In this document: piece by piece, positions 36,033 to 43,572 of the stretch
Layout: every line of letters starts with the position of its first letter
Position numbering within the stretch: the first letter of the stretch is position 1
NCBI RefSeq assembly: GCF_001510665.1
Contig: NZ_LMTI01000002.1
Location: 249,236 to 313,235, forward strand
Length of the DNA stretch: 64,000 bases
Source: Bacillus sp. FJAT-27445
GTDB taxonomy: Bacteria; Bacillota; Bacilli; Bacillales; Cytobacillaceae
Direction of reading: 5' to 3'
The notes under the pieces: generated by a model
Databases searched by the model: none
The model's input: only the letters and a program-made list of their open reading frames with translations
What the model was told of the DNA's origin: nothing
Made by a program: the position numbers and the translations under genes

Positions 36033-36815
36033 TCACAGTAGGAAAAAATACGTTCCCAGAACCGCAAGTGCTCCCGACAAAAAATTAACCATATCATTGT
36101 CCAGTAAAGCTATTCCTTTGGTCTTTATAGTCGATTTTCCACAATGTATAGGCCTTTCAGTTTCAAAGCCGCACTCCTTACATTTATAGGAAACCTGAAA
36201 ATAGGCACCCAGGAGTGTATCAAGGATGCTTCCCATAAATCCAAAGGAAAAAATAATGATGCCTTCGCTATACGAAAGCCTAAAAAAATATACCGCCAGC
36301 AGCGCAATAAACGCGCTTCCTGCTAATGAAGCGGTTGTTCCCAAAATGCTTACTGCGCCAGATGTTCCTCGTTCAGCTCGTTTAAATCCATGAATATTGA
36401 TTGGGTCCTTTTTACTGAGAGGGCCAATTTCCGATGCCCAGGTATCCGAGTTGGCGCTTGCAATAGCCGAAGAAAAACAAATAAGCCATACTGGATTTCC
36501 TGTTGCAAGGAGCAGTGCGCTGCATATAGCTGCAGGGCCACCGTTCGCCGCAACCTGTCTCCAGTCCCTTGTAGAGCCCTTTGCAAGCTTTTCGTCCATG
36601 GAAGTTTTTCTTTTGCCTTTAAAGTTAGACCATAGACTTGAAGAAGCAAAGAAAGCACCTAACAGGCCAAGCCCTTCAACACCTGTACCTGCAAGGGTTG
36701 CAAATCCTGCCGCCACTGCTGCCAAAGAGCCAGTCACAGTTAGCGCCTTAACCTTCATTCCGGTCCAGGCAACAAGAAAAATAAGCGCTGTACTAATTAA
36801 TTTCCCAGTAATCAT
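36033..36815 (-). CDS. DUF92 family membrane protein
   Basis: A 260-residue protein with about six membrane helices. Family hallmarks are SSLWSNFKGKRK, RDWRQVAANGG, ASANSDTWASEIG and GFMGSILDTLLGA. A cysteine pair (YKCKECGFE) may bind metal. Plant relatives phosphorylate phytyl phosphate, so an isoprenoid-phosphate kinase role is possible but unproven. Its ATG overlaps the yqgN stop by four bases, so the two are translationally coupled. Confidence 0.88.
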   Translation of the reverse strand: MITGKLISTALIFLVAWTGMKVKALTVTGSLAAVAAGFATLAGTGVEGLGLLGAFFASSSLWSNFKGKRKTSMDEKLAKGSTRDWRQVAANGGPAAICSALLLATGNPVWLICFSSAIASANSDTWASEIGPLSKKDPINIHGFKRAERGTSGAVSILGTTASLAGSAFIALLAVYFFRLSYSEGIIIFSFGFMGSILDTLLGAYFQVSYKCKECGFETERPIHCGKSTIKTKGIALLDNDMVNFLSGALAVLGTYFFLL

Positions 36816-37375
36816 TGAGAAATAACCCGATCTTCTGAAATGATTAATTCCACAGGTATGTCATGAGCCTCAATGGGCAGGTTTTCGACAATTTGGCTGT
36901 TAAAGGCCAAAGAAGCGGTTTGCCCTTTGTAGGTTTTCAGGAAACGATCATAATAACCTCCGCCAAAGCCAAGCCTATAACCATTCGTCATAAAAGCCAG
37001 GCCTGGAACAATCAGCATGGATATGTCATCCGGAATTGCTTGTTCCGTCTCTTCTACGATTGGCTCAAGAAGGCCATAGTAAACCTTTTCAAGCTGTGAG
37101 AAATCAGTTAAATACCGGAACTGCATTTCCCTGGTGGCAGGCAGGCACTTGGGAATGGCGACCCGCTTTCCATCCTTCCATGCTCGAGAAATAATTTGAT
37201 ATGTATCTACCTCAGGCGGCCGGGAAATTGTTATGCCAACAACATTTGCGTCCTTCCAGGCCGGCTGTCTAAAAAGATTTTCAGCAATCCGTTCTGAACG
37301 TTCTCTATATTCCTCTTTCCTTATTGATTTAAGTAGATCCATCATCGTTTTTCGTAACTGGCTCTTTTCTTCCAT
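36812..37375 (-). CDS. yqgN: 5-formyltetrahydrofolate cyclo-ligase
   Basis: Converts 5-formyl-THF to 5,10-methenyl-THF with ATP. The 187 residues have the family features RKTMMDLLKSIR, FAYITISRPPEVDTYQII-type core, and the ATP/folate site GYRLGFGGGYYDRFL. ATG 37375 is eight bases after GGGGG. An ATG two codons upstream is too close to it. Operon with the DUF92 gene. Confidence 0.94.
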   Translation of the reverse strand: MEEKSQLRKTMMDLLKSIRKEEYRERSERIAENLFRQPAWKDANVVGITISRPPEVDTYQIISRAWKDGKRVAIPKCLPATREMQFRYLTDFSQLEKVYYGLLEPIVEETEQAIPDDISMLIVPGLAFMTNGYRLGFGGGYYDRFLKTYKGQTASLAFNSQIVENLPIEAHDIPVELIISEDRVISQ

Positions 37376-37417
37376 CTTCATTACCCCCTGTTCCTATTTT
37401 TAGGCAATAACAAAATG

Positions 37418-37548
37418 CGCAAGCGCCTTCGCGACAGGCAAAAATCTCCTTTTCCTGCGATGAAAATTCTCGGAAGCTTCCTTAATGGTAAGCCCCGACC
37501 AGCTTAAGCCGGTTCCTTCCTGAGGGAACCGGCTTAAGACCTCTAGCT
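37418..37548. repeat. GCGCAAGCGCC-type repeat with 14-bp palindrome
   Basis: Begins with GCGCAAGCGCCTTCGCGAC and contains a perfect inverted repeat, CTTAAGCCGGTTCC at 37503-37516 and GGAACCGGCTTAAG at 37525-37538 with an eight-base loop. There is no T-run, so it is not a plain terminator. It belongs with the repeat at 6863. Confidence 0.6.
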
Positions 37549-37560
37549 GTAACAAATCAT

Positions 37561-37735
37561 CGCTTTAACAAGCCGTGATTTGTTACAAGATACTCAAAGA
37601 TGCTTCGGGATGAAACTGGCTTGGTGCTCAACGCAAAATCCTCATTTATGTCTAACGCATAATTTCGGGCGAGGATTATTTATCCGAAGCCTACTCTCGT
37701 GGAGCTGAATTACAAAATCTTGTTTCAAGTTCTCC
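37561..37735. repeat. Dispersed repeat, copy B
   Basis: Second copy of the element at 35482-35697 with the same ordered blocks. A 12-bp perfect inverted pair TGTAACAAATCA (37548-37559) and TGATTTGTTACA (37576-37587) straddles its left end. Confidence 0.7.
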
Positions 37736-37764
37736 ACAAAGTTCTATTAATAGTTTTTTAGACA

Positions 37765-37796
37765 ACAAAAAAAGCAGTAGGAAGCCCCACTGCTTA
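37765..37796 (-). terminator. Terminator of rpmG
   Basis: Stem AAGCAGT / ACTGCTT followed by seven Ts on the minus strand, overlapping the rpmG stop. Confidence 0.8.
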
Positions 37797-37943
37797 TTTT
37801 GTTTCGCGATGTACTGTTGAACGCTTTTCCCTTGAGCAATATTTTTTCAGCTCGAGGCGATCTGGATTATTGCGTTTATTTTTCTTAGAAATATAGTTGC
37901 GCTCTCCACACTCTGTGCAAGCTAACGTAATATTCACGCGCAT
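37794..37943 (-). CDS. rpmG: 50S ribosomal protein L33
   Basis: A 49-residue protein of the large ribosomal subunit: it begins [19 protein letters not shown] and ends HRETK. The first Cys pair is CTEC. The second half has a single Cys (KYCSREKRS), so the zinc site is incomplete, as in one of the Bacillus L33 paralogues. ATG at 37943 follows GGAGGG. In B. subtilis rpmGA is at the same place. Confidence 0.95.
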   Translation of the reverse strand: MRVNITLACTECGERNYISKKNKRNNPDRLELKKYCSREKRSTVHRETK

Positions 37944-37996
37944 GTTTTTCCCTCCAAACAATTAAAGCTTGTTCGTTATACGACTTTTCTATAATA

Positions 37997-38728
37997 TCAC
38001 TTTTCATTTGGAAATGCTAGTCTGTTTTTTAAATGCACCTGTTTAAGGGAAATCAGTTCGTTTTTACTGTCTCCCGAAATAATCCATGATGATGCCTTTA
38101 CTGTTTTCCCTGGAGGAATCACGATTGCCGCCGATAAGATGCTGGCTGGATTCCCTTTAGCCATTGGGAAGTATTTAAGTATGCCTTTCCCTATATCCGC
38201 CCAGATAGTATCAGAGGATACATGCCAGGAAGGAATGACTGTTGCCGCCCATTTAGATGACGGTCCTGGAACACCGCCGAGTAAAAACATTTTTTCCCCC
38301 GCAAGATGAAAGATTGTTTCATCGGCTGGGGAAATAAAGGAAAATTGGTCCATATTAAATGTTTTTGAAAGATGCAACGCCAATAGCTTTAATTGCTTTT
38401 CAGCGGAGCTGTGATTACAAATATAATAATGAATAACTGTAATTCTCGAATGGGGATGTTCTTCCGAGACCTTTAGTGTAAGTTCCTCCCCGTATAACAG
38501 CGTTTCCTTTGCTTCGAACATCCCATATACTTTACCTTCTGTCCATAGACCCGTTGTGACTTCCAGCTTTTCCGGGGGACTTGCAATCCCGGAAACAGAT
38601 TTCTTTGGTTCATGTTCCGTTTCCAACCCTGTCTTTAGCATTCCCATAACCGCCCTTTTTTGGATAACTAACCATTTTATTCTGTTGGCGGCCAGTTTAG
38701 GACCGCTCTTCATTAATAATGGTAGCAC
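37997..38728 (-). CDS. Protein of unknown function
   Basis: A 243-residue soluble protein with alternating strands and few helices, rich in Lys and Ser. It contains MFEAKETLLYGEELTLKV and VIPPGKTVKASSW. I do not recognise a family and see no signal peptide or catalytic motif. The frame opens with GTG at 38728; an ATG at 38713 is the alternative. It lies between rpmG and phoU on the same strand. It may be a spore- or envelope-associated protein of this clade, but I have no evidence for that. Confidence 0.6.
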   Translation of the reverse strand: MLPLLMKSGPKLAANRIKWLVIQKRAVMGMLKTGLETEHEPKKSVSGIASPPEKLEVTTGLWTEGKVYGMFEAKETLLYGEELTLKVSEEHPHSRITVIHYYICNHSSAEKQLKLLALHLSKTFNMDQFSFISPADETIFHLAGEKMFLLGGVPGPSSKWAATVIPSWHVSSDTIWADIGKGILKYFPMAKGNPASILSAAIVIPPGKTVKASSWIISGDSKNELISLKQVHLKNRLAFPNEK

Positions 38729-38909
38729 CTGGAAGGAGCCCTTACAATAAACGCAATTTGTCGGAAATCGCCTATCCCCGGAAACACTTCTTTGCTTGAG
38801 TGTAAAAAATTTTCAGCTGGCCCCCAGGTTCAACCATCCCGCTTTGATTCGACAAAAAGCCGCTTTGTTTTTTACCCTCGGTATACATATTTCGCCACAT
38901 ATTCAATTC

Positions 38910-39569
38910 TTAATGGTTCAAATCATATCGTTTTCCTGTTACCGAAAAGATAACCTGCTCCGCTATATTGGTGGAATGGTCTCCGATTCGCTCCAAATAC
39001 CTGCAAGTAAACGACATTTGCGTAATCTGATTCGTCGCTTCAGGATTTCCAGGGATATGCCCTAATAGTTCATGGACAAGTTGGCCGTACATTTCGTCCA
39101 CTTGGTCATCGATTTCCGCGCATTTCCTTGCCAAAGCAACATCGTTAGTGTAAAAGGATTGCAGGGCGATATCAAGCATTTCGATGACAAGGTTCTTCAT
39201 TTTCGGAATATCCTTTATCTCTTTAATATGCTTTTCCTTGCCGATATGGAGGGCGGACTTGGCGATATTTACCGCGTTGTCGGCAATGCGCTCAACCTCC
39301 GATGAGATTTTGAGGGCGGCAAGAATAGCCCTTAAATCGGTAGCGACAGGCGATTCTGTGGCAATCAGCAAAATGGCCTTCTCGGTAATTTGATATTCAA
39401 GCCGGTTGATTTCCTCATCTTTTTCGATTATTTTCCTCGCATTGTCCATATCTTGCGAAATGAATGTGCTGATTGAGTCTTCTACAGCATCTTTTGCCAT
39501 TTTCACCATTTCCGTCAGCATTTCTTTCAACTGGTTCAAGTTGTTGTCAAAATTCGTCCTCGTGCTCAT
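38910..39569 (-). CDS. phoU: Phosphate signalling regulator PhoU
   Basis: A 219-residue all-helical protein with two PhoU repeats. The metal-binding ExxxD-type helices are visible (LRAILAALKISSEVERIADNAVNIAK and TCRYLERIGDHSTNIAE). It links the Pst transporter to phosphate sensing and dampens Pi uptake. Last gene of pstS-C-A-B-phoU. B. subtilis has no phoU in its pst operon, so the operon here differs. Confidence 0.95.
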   Translation of the reverse strand: MSTRTNFDNNLNQLKEMLTEMVKMAKDAVEDSISTFISQDMDNARKIIEKDEEINRLEYQITEKAILLIATESPVATDLRAILAALKISSEVERIADNAVNIAKSALHIGKEKHIKEIKDIPKMKNLVIEMLDIALQSFYTNDVALARKCAEIDDQVDEMYGQLVHELLGHIPGNPEATNQITQMSFTCRYLERIGDHSTNIAEQVIFSVTGKRYDLNH

Positions 39570-39604
39570 TGTATCCCACCTTTTACGTGCTGGTATGACT
39601 TAAA

Positions 39605-40414
39605 TCAGCCAAACCGCCCAGAAATATAATCTTCCGTCCGTTTGTCGGATGGATTGGAAAAGATTTTGCTTGTCTCGGCAAATTCAATGACTTCCCCATT
39701 CAAGAAGAACGCAGTCTTATCCGAGATCCGGGAAGCCTGCTGCATGTTGTGGGTGACAATAATTATACTATAATTTTTCTTCAATTCCTGTACAAGCTCT
39801 TCTACCTTTAACGTTGAGATTGGATCAAGCGCGGAAGTTGGTTCGTCCATTAATATGACGTCCGGCTCAATTGCTAGGCAGCGAGCGATGCAAATGCGCT
39901 GCTGCTGCCCACCTGAAAGACCATACGCATTCTGGTGGAGCCTGTCTTTTACTTCATCCCAAATTGCCGCTCCGCGCAGACTCTGTTCAACAATTTCATC
40001 AAGGATTTTTTTGTTTTTTATTCCATGGATCTTCGGACCGTACGCGATATTTTCATAGATTGATTTTGGGAATGGGTTCGGTTTTTGAAAAACCATCCCA
40101 ACCCTAGTGCGCAAATCCTCGACCTTGTATTCCTTGTCAAGAATGTTTCTTTCCCTATAAAGAATTTCTCCGGAAATCCGGACTGTGGGAACCAATTCAA
40201 CCATCCTGTTCAAGGTTTTAATATAAGTTGATTTGCCGCATCCAGATGGTCCGATGATGGCGGTAACTTCATTTTCGGCAATATCCAAATTAATACTTTT
40301 TAAAGCGTGTCCTTCGCCATACCAGAGATTGAGATCCCGTGTACTATAGACTATATTCTCTTTGCCAATTTCCTGTGCTGATGTTCCATTTATATTTCCT
40401 GCTGTAATCCCCAT
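39605..40414 (-). CDS. pstB: Phosphate ABC transporter ATP-binding protein
   Basis: ATPase of the high-affinity phosphate transporter, 269 residues. Walker [11 protein letters not shown], signature [18 protein letters not shown], Walker [18 protein letters not shown]. It sits between pstA (18 bases away) and phoU. There is one pstB here, whereas B. subtilis has two (pstBA and pstBB). Confidence 0.96.
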   Translation of the reverse strand: MGITAGNINGTSAQEIGKENIVYSTRDLNLWYGEGHALKSINLDIAENEVTAIIGPSGCGKSTYIKTLNRMVELVPTVRISGEILYRERNILDKEYKVEDLRTRVGMVFQKPNPFPKSIYENIAYGPKIHGIKNKKILDEIVEQSLRGAAIWDEVKDRLHQNAYGLSGGQQQRICIARCLAIEPDVILMDEPTSALDPISTLKVEELVQELKKNYSIIIVTHNMQQASRISDKTAFFLNGEVIEFAETSKIFSNPSDKRTEDYISGRFG

Positions 40415-40432
40415 AGCTAGTTCCCTCCAGCT

Positions 40433-41317
40433 CTAATATCTTTTTTGGAATTTGTTTCGGATAATGATTGCAATCGAGTTCATCACAAAAAGGACGATTA
40501 ACAGGATGACAATCGTAGCCGCTGCCAGGTTTGCATACTCTGCGACGAGCGCCGAGTCGACTGTCCAATAGTAAATCTGGACTGGCAAGACCGTAAACTT
40601 GTCAAAAATGCCCTCTGGAAGCGGTATTAGTAGCGCAGGTATGCCAATGACCACTAGCGGCGCTGTTTCGCCAATCGCCCTCGATAGCGCAAGAATGACG
40701 CCCGTTAATATGCCTGGGAGAGATGCTGGCAGGACGACATTTTTAATTGTTTGCCATTTTGTCGCTCCCATTCCGTAAGACGCTTCCCGTAAAAATTGAG
40801 GAACAGCCCTGATAGCTTCCTGGCTCGCCACCACAACAACCGGCAGGACAAGTAACGCCATTGTCAGCCCTCCGGCAAGAACAACAGAGCCTAAACCAAG
40901 CGCCCTGGCGAAAACAGTCAACCCCAGTATTCCGAATACAACGGATGGGACTCCCGCAAGATTGGATATATTCGTCTGAATAAACGCCTGAAGCTTTCCT
41001 TTTTTCGCATATTCCTCAAGATAAATCGCAGTGCCAACACCAAGTATCATTGTTGCTGGAGCAACAACAGCCATTAGCCACAATGTTCCATAGATTGCCC
41101 CAAGAATTCCCGCTTTTTCCGGGTTTGTTGATAGCCTATTCAGTAAGAAATCTTTATCGATCCAGCCCATGCTGTCCGAGACGACCCTGTAAATAAGGAC
41201 GGCCAGGACGGCGATGCCAAAAAGTGTTGCCAGGAGGAAAATCAATTTCGCGATTTTGTTTACCAAAAGGCGCTTTCCCATTTTCCTTTCAACCTGTGTA
41301 TTATCAATATATTTCAT
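40433..41317 (-). CDS. pstA: Phosphate ABC transporter permease PstA
   Basis: A 294-residue polytopic permease with the binding-protein-dependent transport loop EAIRAVPQFLREASYGMGATKWQTI. Start ATG 41317 with GGGAGG upstream, one base after the pstC stop. Pairs with PstC in the membrane. Confidence 0.95.
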   Translation of the reverse strand: MKYIDNTQVERKMGKRLLVNKIAKLIFLLATLFGIAVLAVLIYRVVSDSMGWIDKDFLLNRLSTNPEKAGILGAIYGTLWLMAVVAPATMILGVGTAIYLEEYAKKGKLQAFIQTNISNLAGVPSVVFGILGLTVFARALGLGSVVLAGGLTMALLVLPVVVVASQEAIRAVPQFLREASYGMGATKWQTIKNVVLPASLPGILTGVILALSRAIGETAPLVVIGIPALLIPLPEGIFDKFTVLPVQIYYWTVDSALVAEYANLAAATIVILLIVLFVMNSIAIIIRNKFQKRY

Positions 41318-41318
41318 C

Positions 41319-42266
41319 TTAATATTCCTCCCTGAACCTGCGTGAAACATACTGGGCGACAAGATTCATAATAAGAGTAAACACAAACAGAGTCATCGCC
41401 ACGGCATAGAGGCTGTAGTACAAAGTTGTCCCAGCCGCTGCTTCTCCACCAGTAACTTCGACAATATAAGCCGTCATTGTCTGCATCGATTGAGTCACAT
41501 CAAACGTAAAGTTCTTGGAGCTTCCGCTTGCGATGGCCACTATCATCGTTTCTCCGATTGCCCTCGAAATCCCGAGGACGAAGGAAGCAATGATTCCGGA
41601 AATCGCGGCCGGAACAACAACCTTCCAGGTCACCTCAAGCTTTGTTGCACCCAAGGCGAGCGCCCCTTCCCTCATTGCATTGGGAACGGAGGTCATCGCA
41701 TCTTCCGAAAGGGATGCGACCATCGGAATAATCATAATGCCCATCACAATCCCCGGGCTGAGGATATTTGTAGGCTCAAGCCCTGGAATAAAAGACCGCA
41801 ATAGAGGAGTGACGAATGTAAATGCGAAGAACCCATAGACGATTGTCGGGATTCCTGCGAGTATTTCCAAAATCGGTTTAAGGATTCTCCGTAATTTTTC
41901 AGAAGCATATTCACTCAGGAAGACAGCCGTCATCAGGCCAATCGGAATGGCGACTGCCATGGCTATCACTGTTGACAAAAGTGTGCCAGTCAAAAGCGGT
42001 AGAATGCCAAATACAGCGTCCTTCCCCAGTGGCTTCAACTTCGTTCCGGTAAAAAAGTCAAGAAAAGGAACCTCTTTAAAAAATAATACTGTTTCAGTTA
42101 GTAACGTTAATACGATTCCAATTGTTGTTAATACAGATATAGCTGCAATTCCAAATAATATCCCAGGAATCAACTTTTCGGTAATTGTCCCAACACTTGC
42201 CGTTTTTTTCTTTTTTTCTATCAGGCCGCTAATGTTGAGTTTTTTTTCCCCTGTGGTTTTGTCCAT
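41319..42266 (-). CDS. pstC: Phosphate ABC transporter permease PstC
   Basis: A 315-residue polytopic permease, with SEDAMTSVPNAMREGALALGATKLEVTW as the ATPase-contact loop. The start at 42266 (MDKTTGEKKLN) has AAAGGGG upstream. The frame continues to 42311 but that part lacks a ribosome binding site. Confidence 0.95.
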   Translation of the reverse strand: MDKTTGEKKLNISGLIEKKKKTASVGTITEKLIPGILFGIAAISVLTTIGIVLTLLTETVLFFKEVPFLDFFTGTKLKPLGKDAVFGILPLLTGTLLSTVIAMAVAIPIGLMTAVFLSEYASEKLRRILKPILEILAGIPTIVYGFFAFTFVTPLLRSFIPGLEPTNILSPGIVMGIMIIPMVASLSEDAMTSVPNAMREGALALGATKLEVTWKVVVPAAISGIIASFVLGISRAIGETMIVAIASGSSKNFTFDVTQSMQTMTAYIVEVTGGEAAAGTTLYYSLYAVAMTLFVFTLIMNLVAQYVSRRFREEY

Positions 42267-42375
42267 TGTAATAACCCCTTTCACCCTAATACTAAACAGC
42301 CAGTACTCCAATGCACGGCGAGAAGATGAGGCGAAATACTCCTCATCTTCCTAGTGCACCTATAATTATCTTTTG

Positions 42376-43326
42376 TTATTTCTTCAAGGCTTTCAAGGCG
42401 TCAAGAGCTGCTTCTTTATCTTCATCAGACAGTGGCGCAAATCCTGTTTCCTTGGCAACATCTTGTGCATTTTCCATTGTGTAGATTGCATAATCAAGTA
42501 CTTGAGGCTTTTCTTTCGCATGGTTTACGTTCAAGTATGTGAAAACTGGACGAGTGAATTCCGCATAATCGCCATCTTCCTTGATTGTATCTAGCGACGG
42601 TTCAACCGGTCCCTGGCCAAAATCGACATTTACAGCAGAAAGCTTGTTCTTATTGCTTTCATAGTAGCCATAGCCAAAAAATCCGATTGCATTTTTGTCT
42701 TTAGAAACAAGATCAACTAAAGTCGAGTAATCCTGCTGCAGGTTGATTTTTTCTGGAAGGGCCTGCTCTTCAAGAATTTTTTCGTAGAAGAATTCATATG
42801 TCCCATGGTTTTCATTTGGGCCGTATGTCTTAATTGGTTCGTTTGGAAAACCTGGGCGGACATCAGACCAGTTTTTCTTACCTTTGCTGGCCGTAAATAT
42901 ATCAATGACTTCCTGCTTCGTCAGTTCTTTTGCCCAGTCATTGTCTTTGTTGATTACAATTGTGATGCCATCGAGCGCGACTTTCAGTTCCTGAACGTCG
43001 ATACTCTGTTTTTCTGCTTCAGCTATTTCTTCATCTTTTATTGACCGTGAGGCATTATTGAAATCCGTTCCGTTTTTAACCAGGAATTTTTTAAAACCGG
43101 CGGAAGTTCCTGCCCTGCTGACCTCGACAGATACATTTTCCTGCTCATCGGTCATATAGTTTTCACCCATTTTAGCCATGAAAGGAAATACAGTCCCTGA
43201 TCCATCGATGACCACACTGCCTTCAAGGCCATCTGCATTATTTTTGTTATCTCCTCCACAAGCGGCTGCAACTACCATAACCGCAGCAAGCATCAAAACC
43301 ATTCCAAGTTTTTTGACAAGTTTCAT
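42376..43326 (-). CDS. pstS: Phosphate-binding lipoprotein PstS
   Basis: A 316-residue extracellular phosphate receptor. The lipobox is VVAAACGG after a hydrophobic signal. The phosphate-binding features are GSGTVFPFMAK, RAGTSAGFKKF and ASRSIKDEEI. ATG 43326 after AGGGGG. The frame continues to 43446 but the signal peptide begins here. First gene of the operon, directly behind a PhoP box. Confidence 0.96.
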   Translation of the reverse strand: MKLVKKLGMVLMLAAVMVVAAACGGDNKNNADGLEGSVVIDGSGTVFPFMAKMGENYMTDEQENVSVEVSRAGTSAGFKKFLVKNGTDFNNASRSIKDEEIAEAEKQSIDVQELKVALDGITIVINKDNDWAKELTKQEVIDIFTASKGKKNWSDVRPGFPNEPIKTYGPNENHGTYEFFYEKILEEQALPEKINLQQDYSTLVDLVSKDKNAIGFFGYGYYESNKNKLSAVNVDFGQGPVEPSLDTIKEDGDYAEFTRPVFTYLNVNHAKEKPQVLDYAIYTMENAQDVAKETGFAPLSDEDKEAALDALKALKK

Positions 43327-43389
43327 TTCAATTATACCCCCTGGAGAAATTGTTTTTTTCTTCCTTGCATGTTTAGAATAAAGGCTTAG

Positions 43390-43428
43390 TGTTAATTGGG
43401 TTTTAACCGAATGTAAACAATTTGTAAA
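43390..43428 (-). promoter_or_regulatory. PhoP box upstream of pstS (four TTHAMA-type repeats)
   Basis: On the minus strand, TTTACA (43428-43423), TTTACA (43417-43412), TTAAAA (43406-43401) and TTAACA (43395-43390) follow each other with exactly 11-bp periodicity. A -10 like TATTCT lies at 43380-43375. The box covers about -20 to -60, the position of PhoP~P sites in Bacillus Pho promoters. Confidence 0.88.
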
Positions 43429-43465
43429 TTTATTTAATAAAAGCATTTACAATTCAGTTCACCCT

Positions 43466-43504
43466 ATCTCTTGTGGAGCTGGATTACTATAATACTTTTC
43501 AAGT
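43466..43504. repeat. Fragment of the dispersed repeat
   Basis: Contains CTCTTGTGGAGCTG followed by GATTAC and TTTTCAAGT, matching the right end of the copies at 35.5 and 37.6 kb. Confidence 0.5.
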
Positions 43505-43531
43505 AATGTTCGTTTATTATTCCCTAAACGA

Positions 43532-43564
43532 TAAAAAAAAAACCGCCTCATATTAGAGACGGTT
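43532..43564 (-). terminator. Terminator of pbpA
   Basis: Stem AACCGCCTC / GAGACGGTT with one mismatch, followed by a ten-T run on the minus strand. Confidence 0.8.
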
Positions 43565-43572
43565 CTACTAGC

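Larger units (their letters stand above)
37376..37793. other. Intergenic region with repeats between yqgN and rpmG
   Basis: No gene. It holds a GCGC-type repeat with a strong palindrome (37418-37548), copy B of the dispersed repeat (37561-37735) and the rpmG terminator. Confidence 0.6.

Noticed and set aside
37503..37538. Transcription terminator at the 14-bp palindrome
   Set aside because: No run of Ts follows on either strand, and the rpmG terminator lies separately at 37765-37796.
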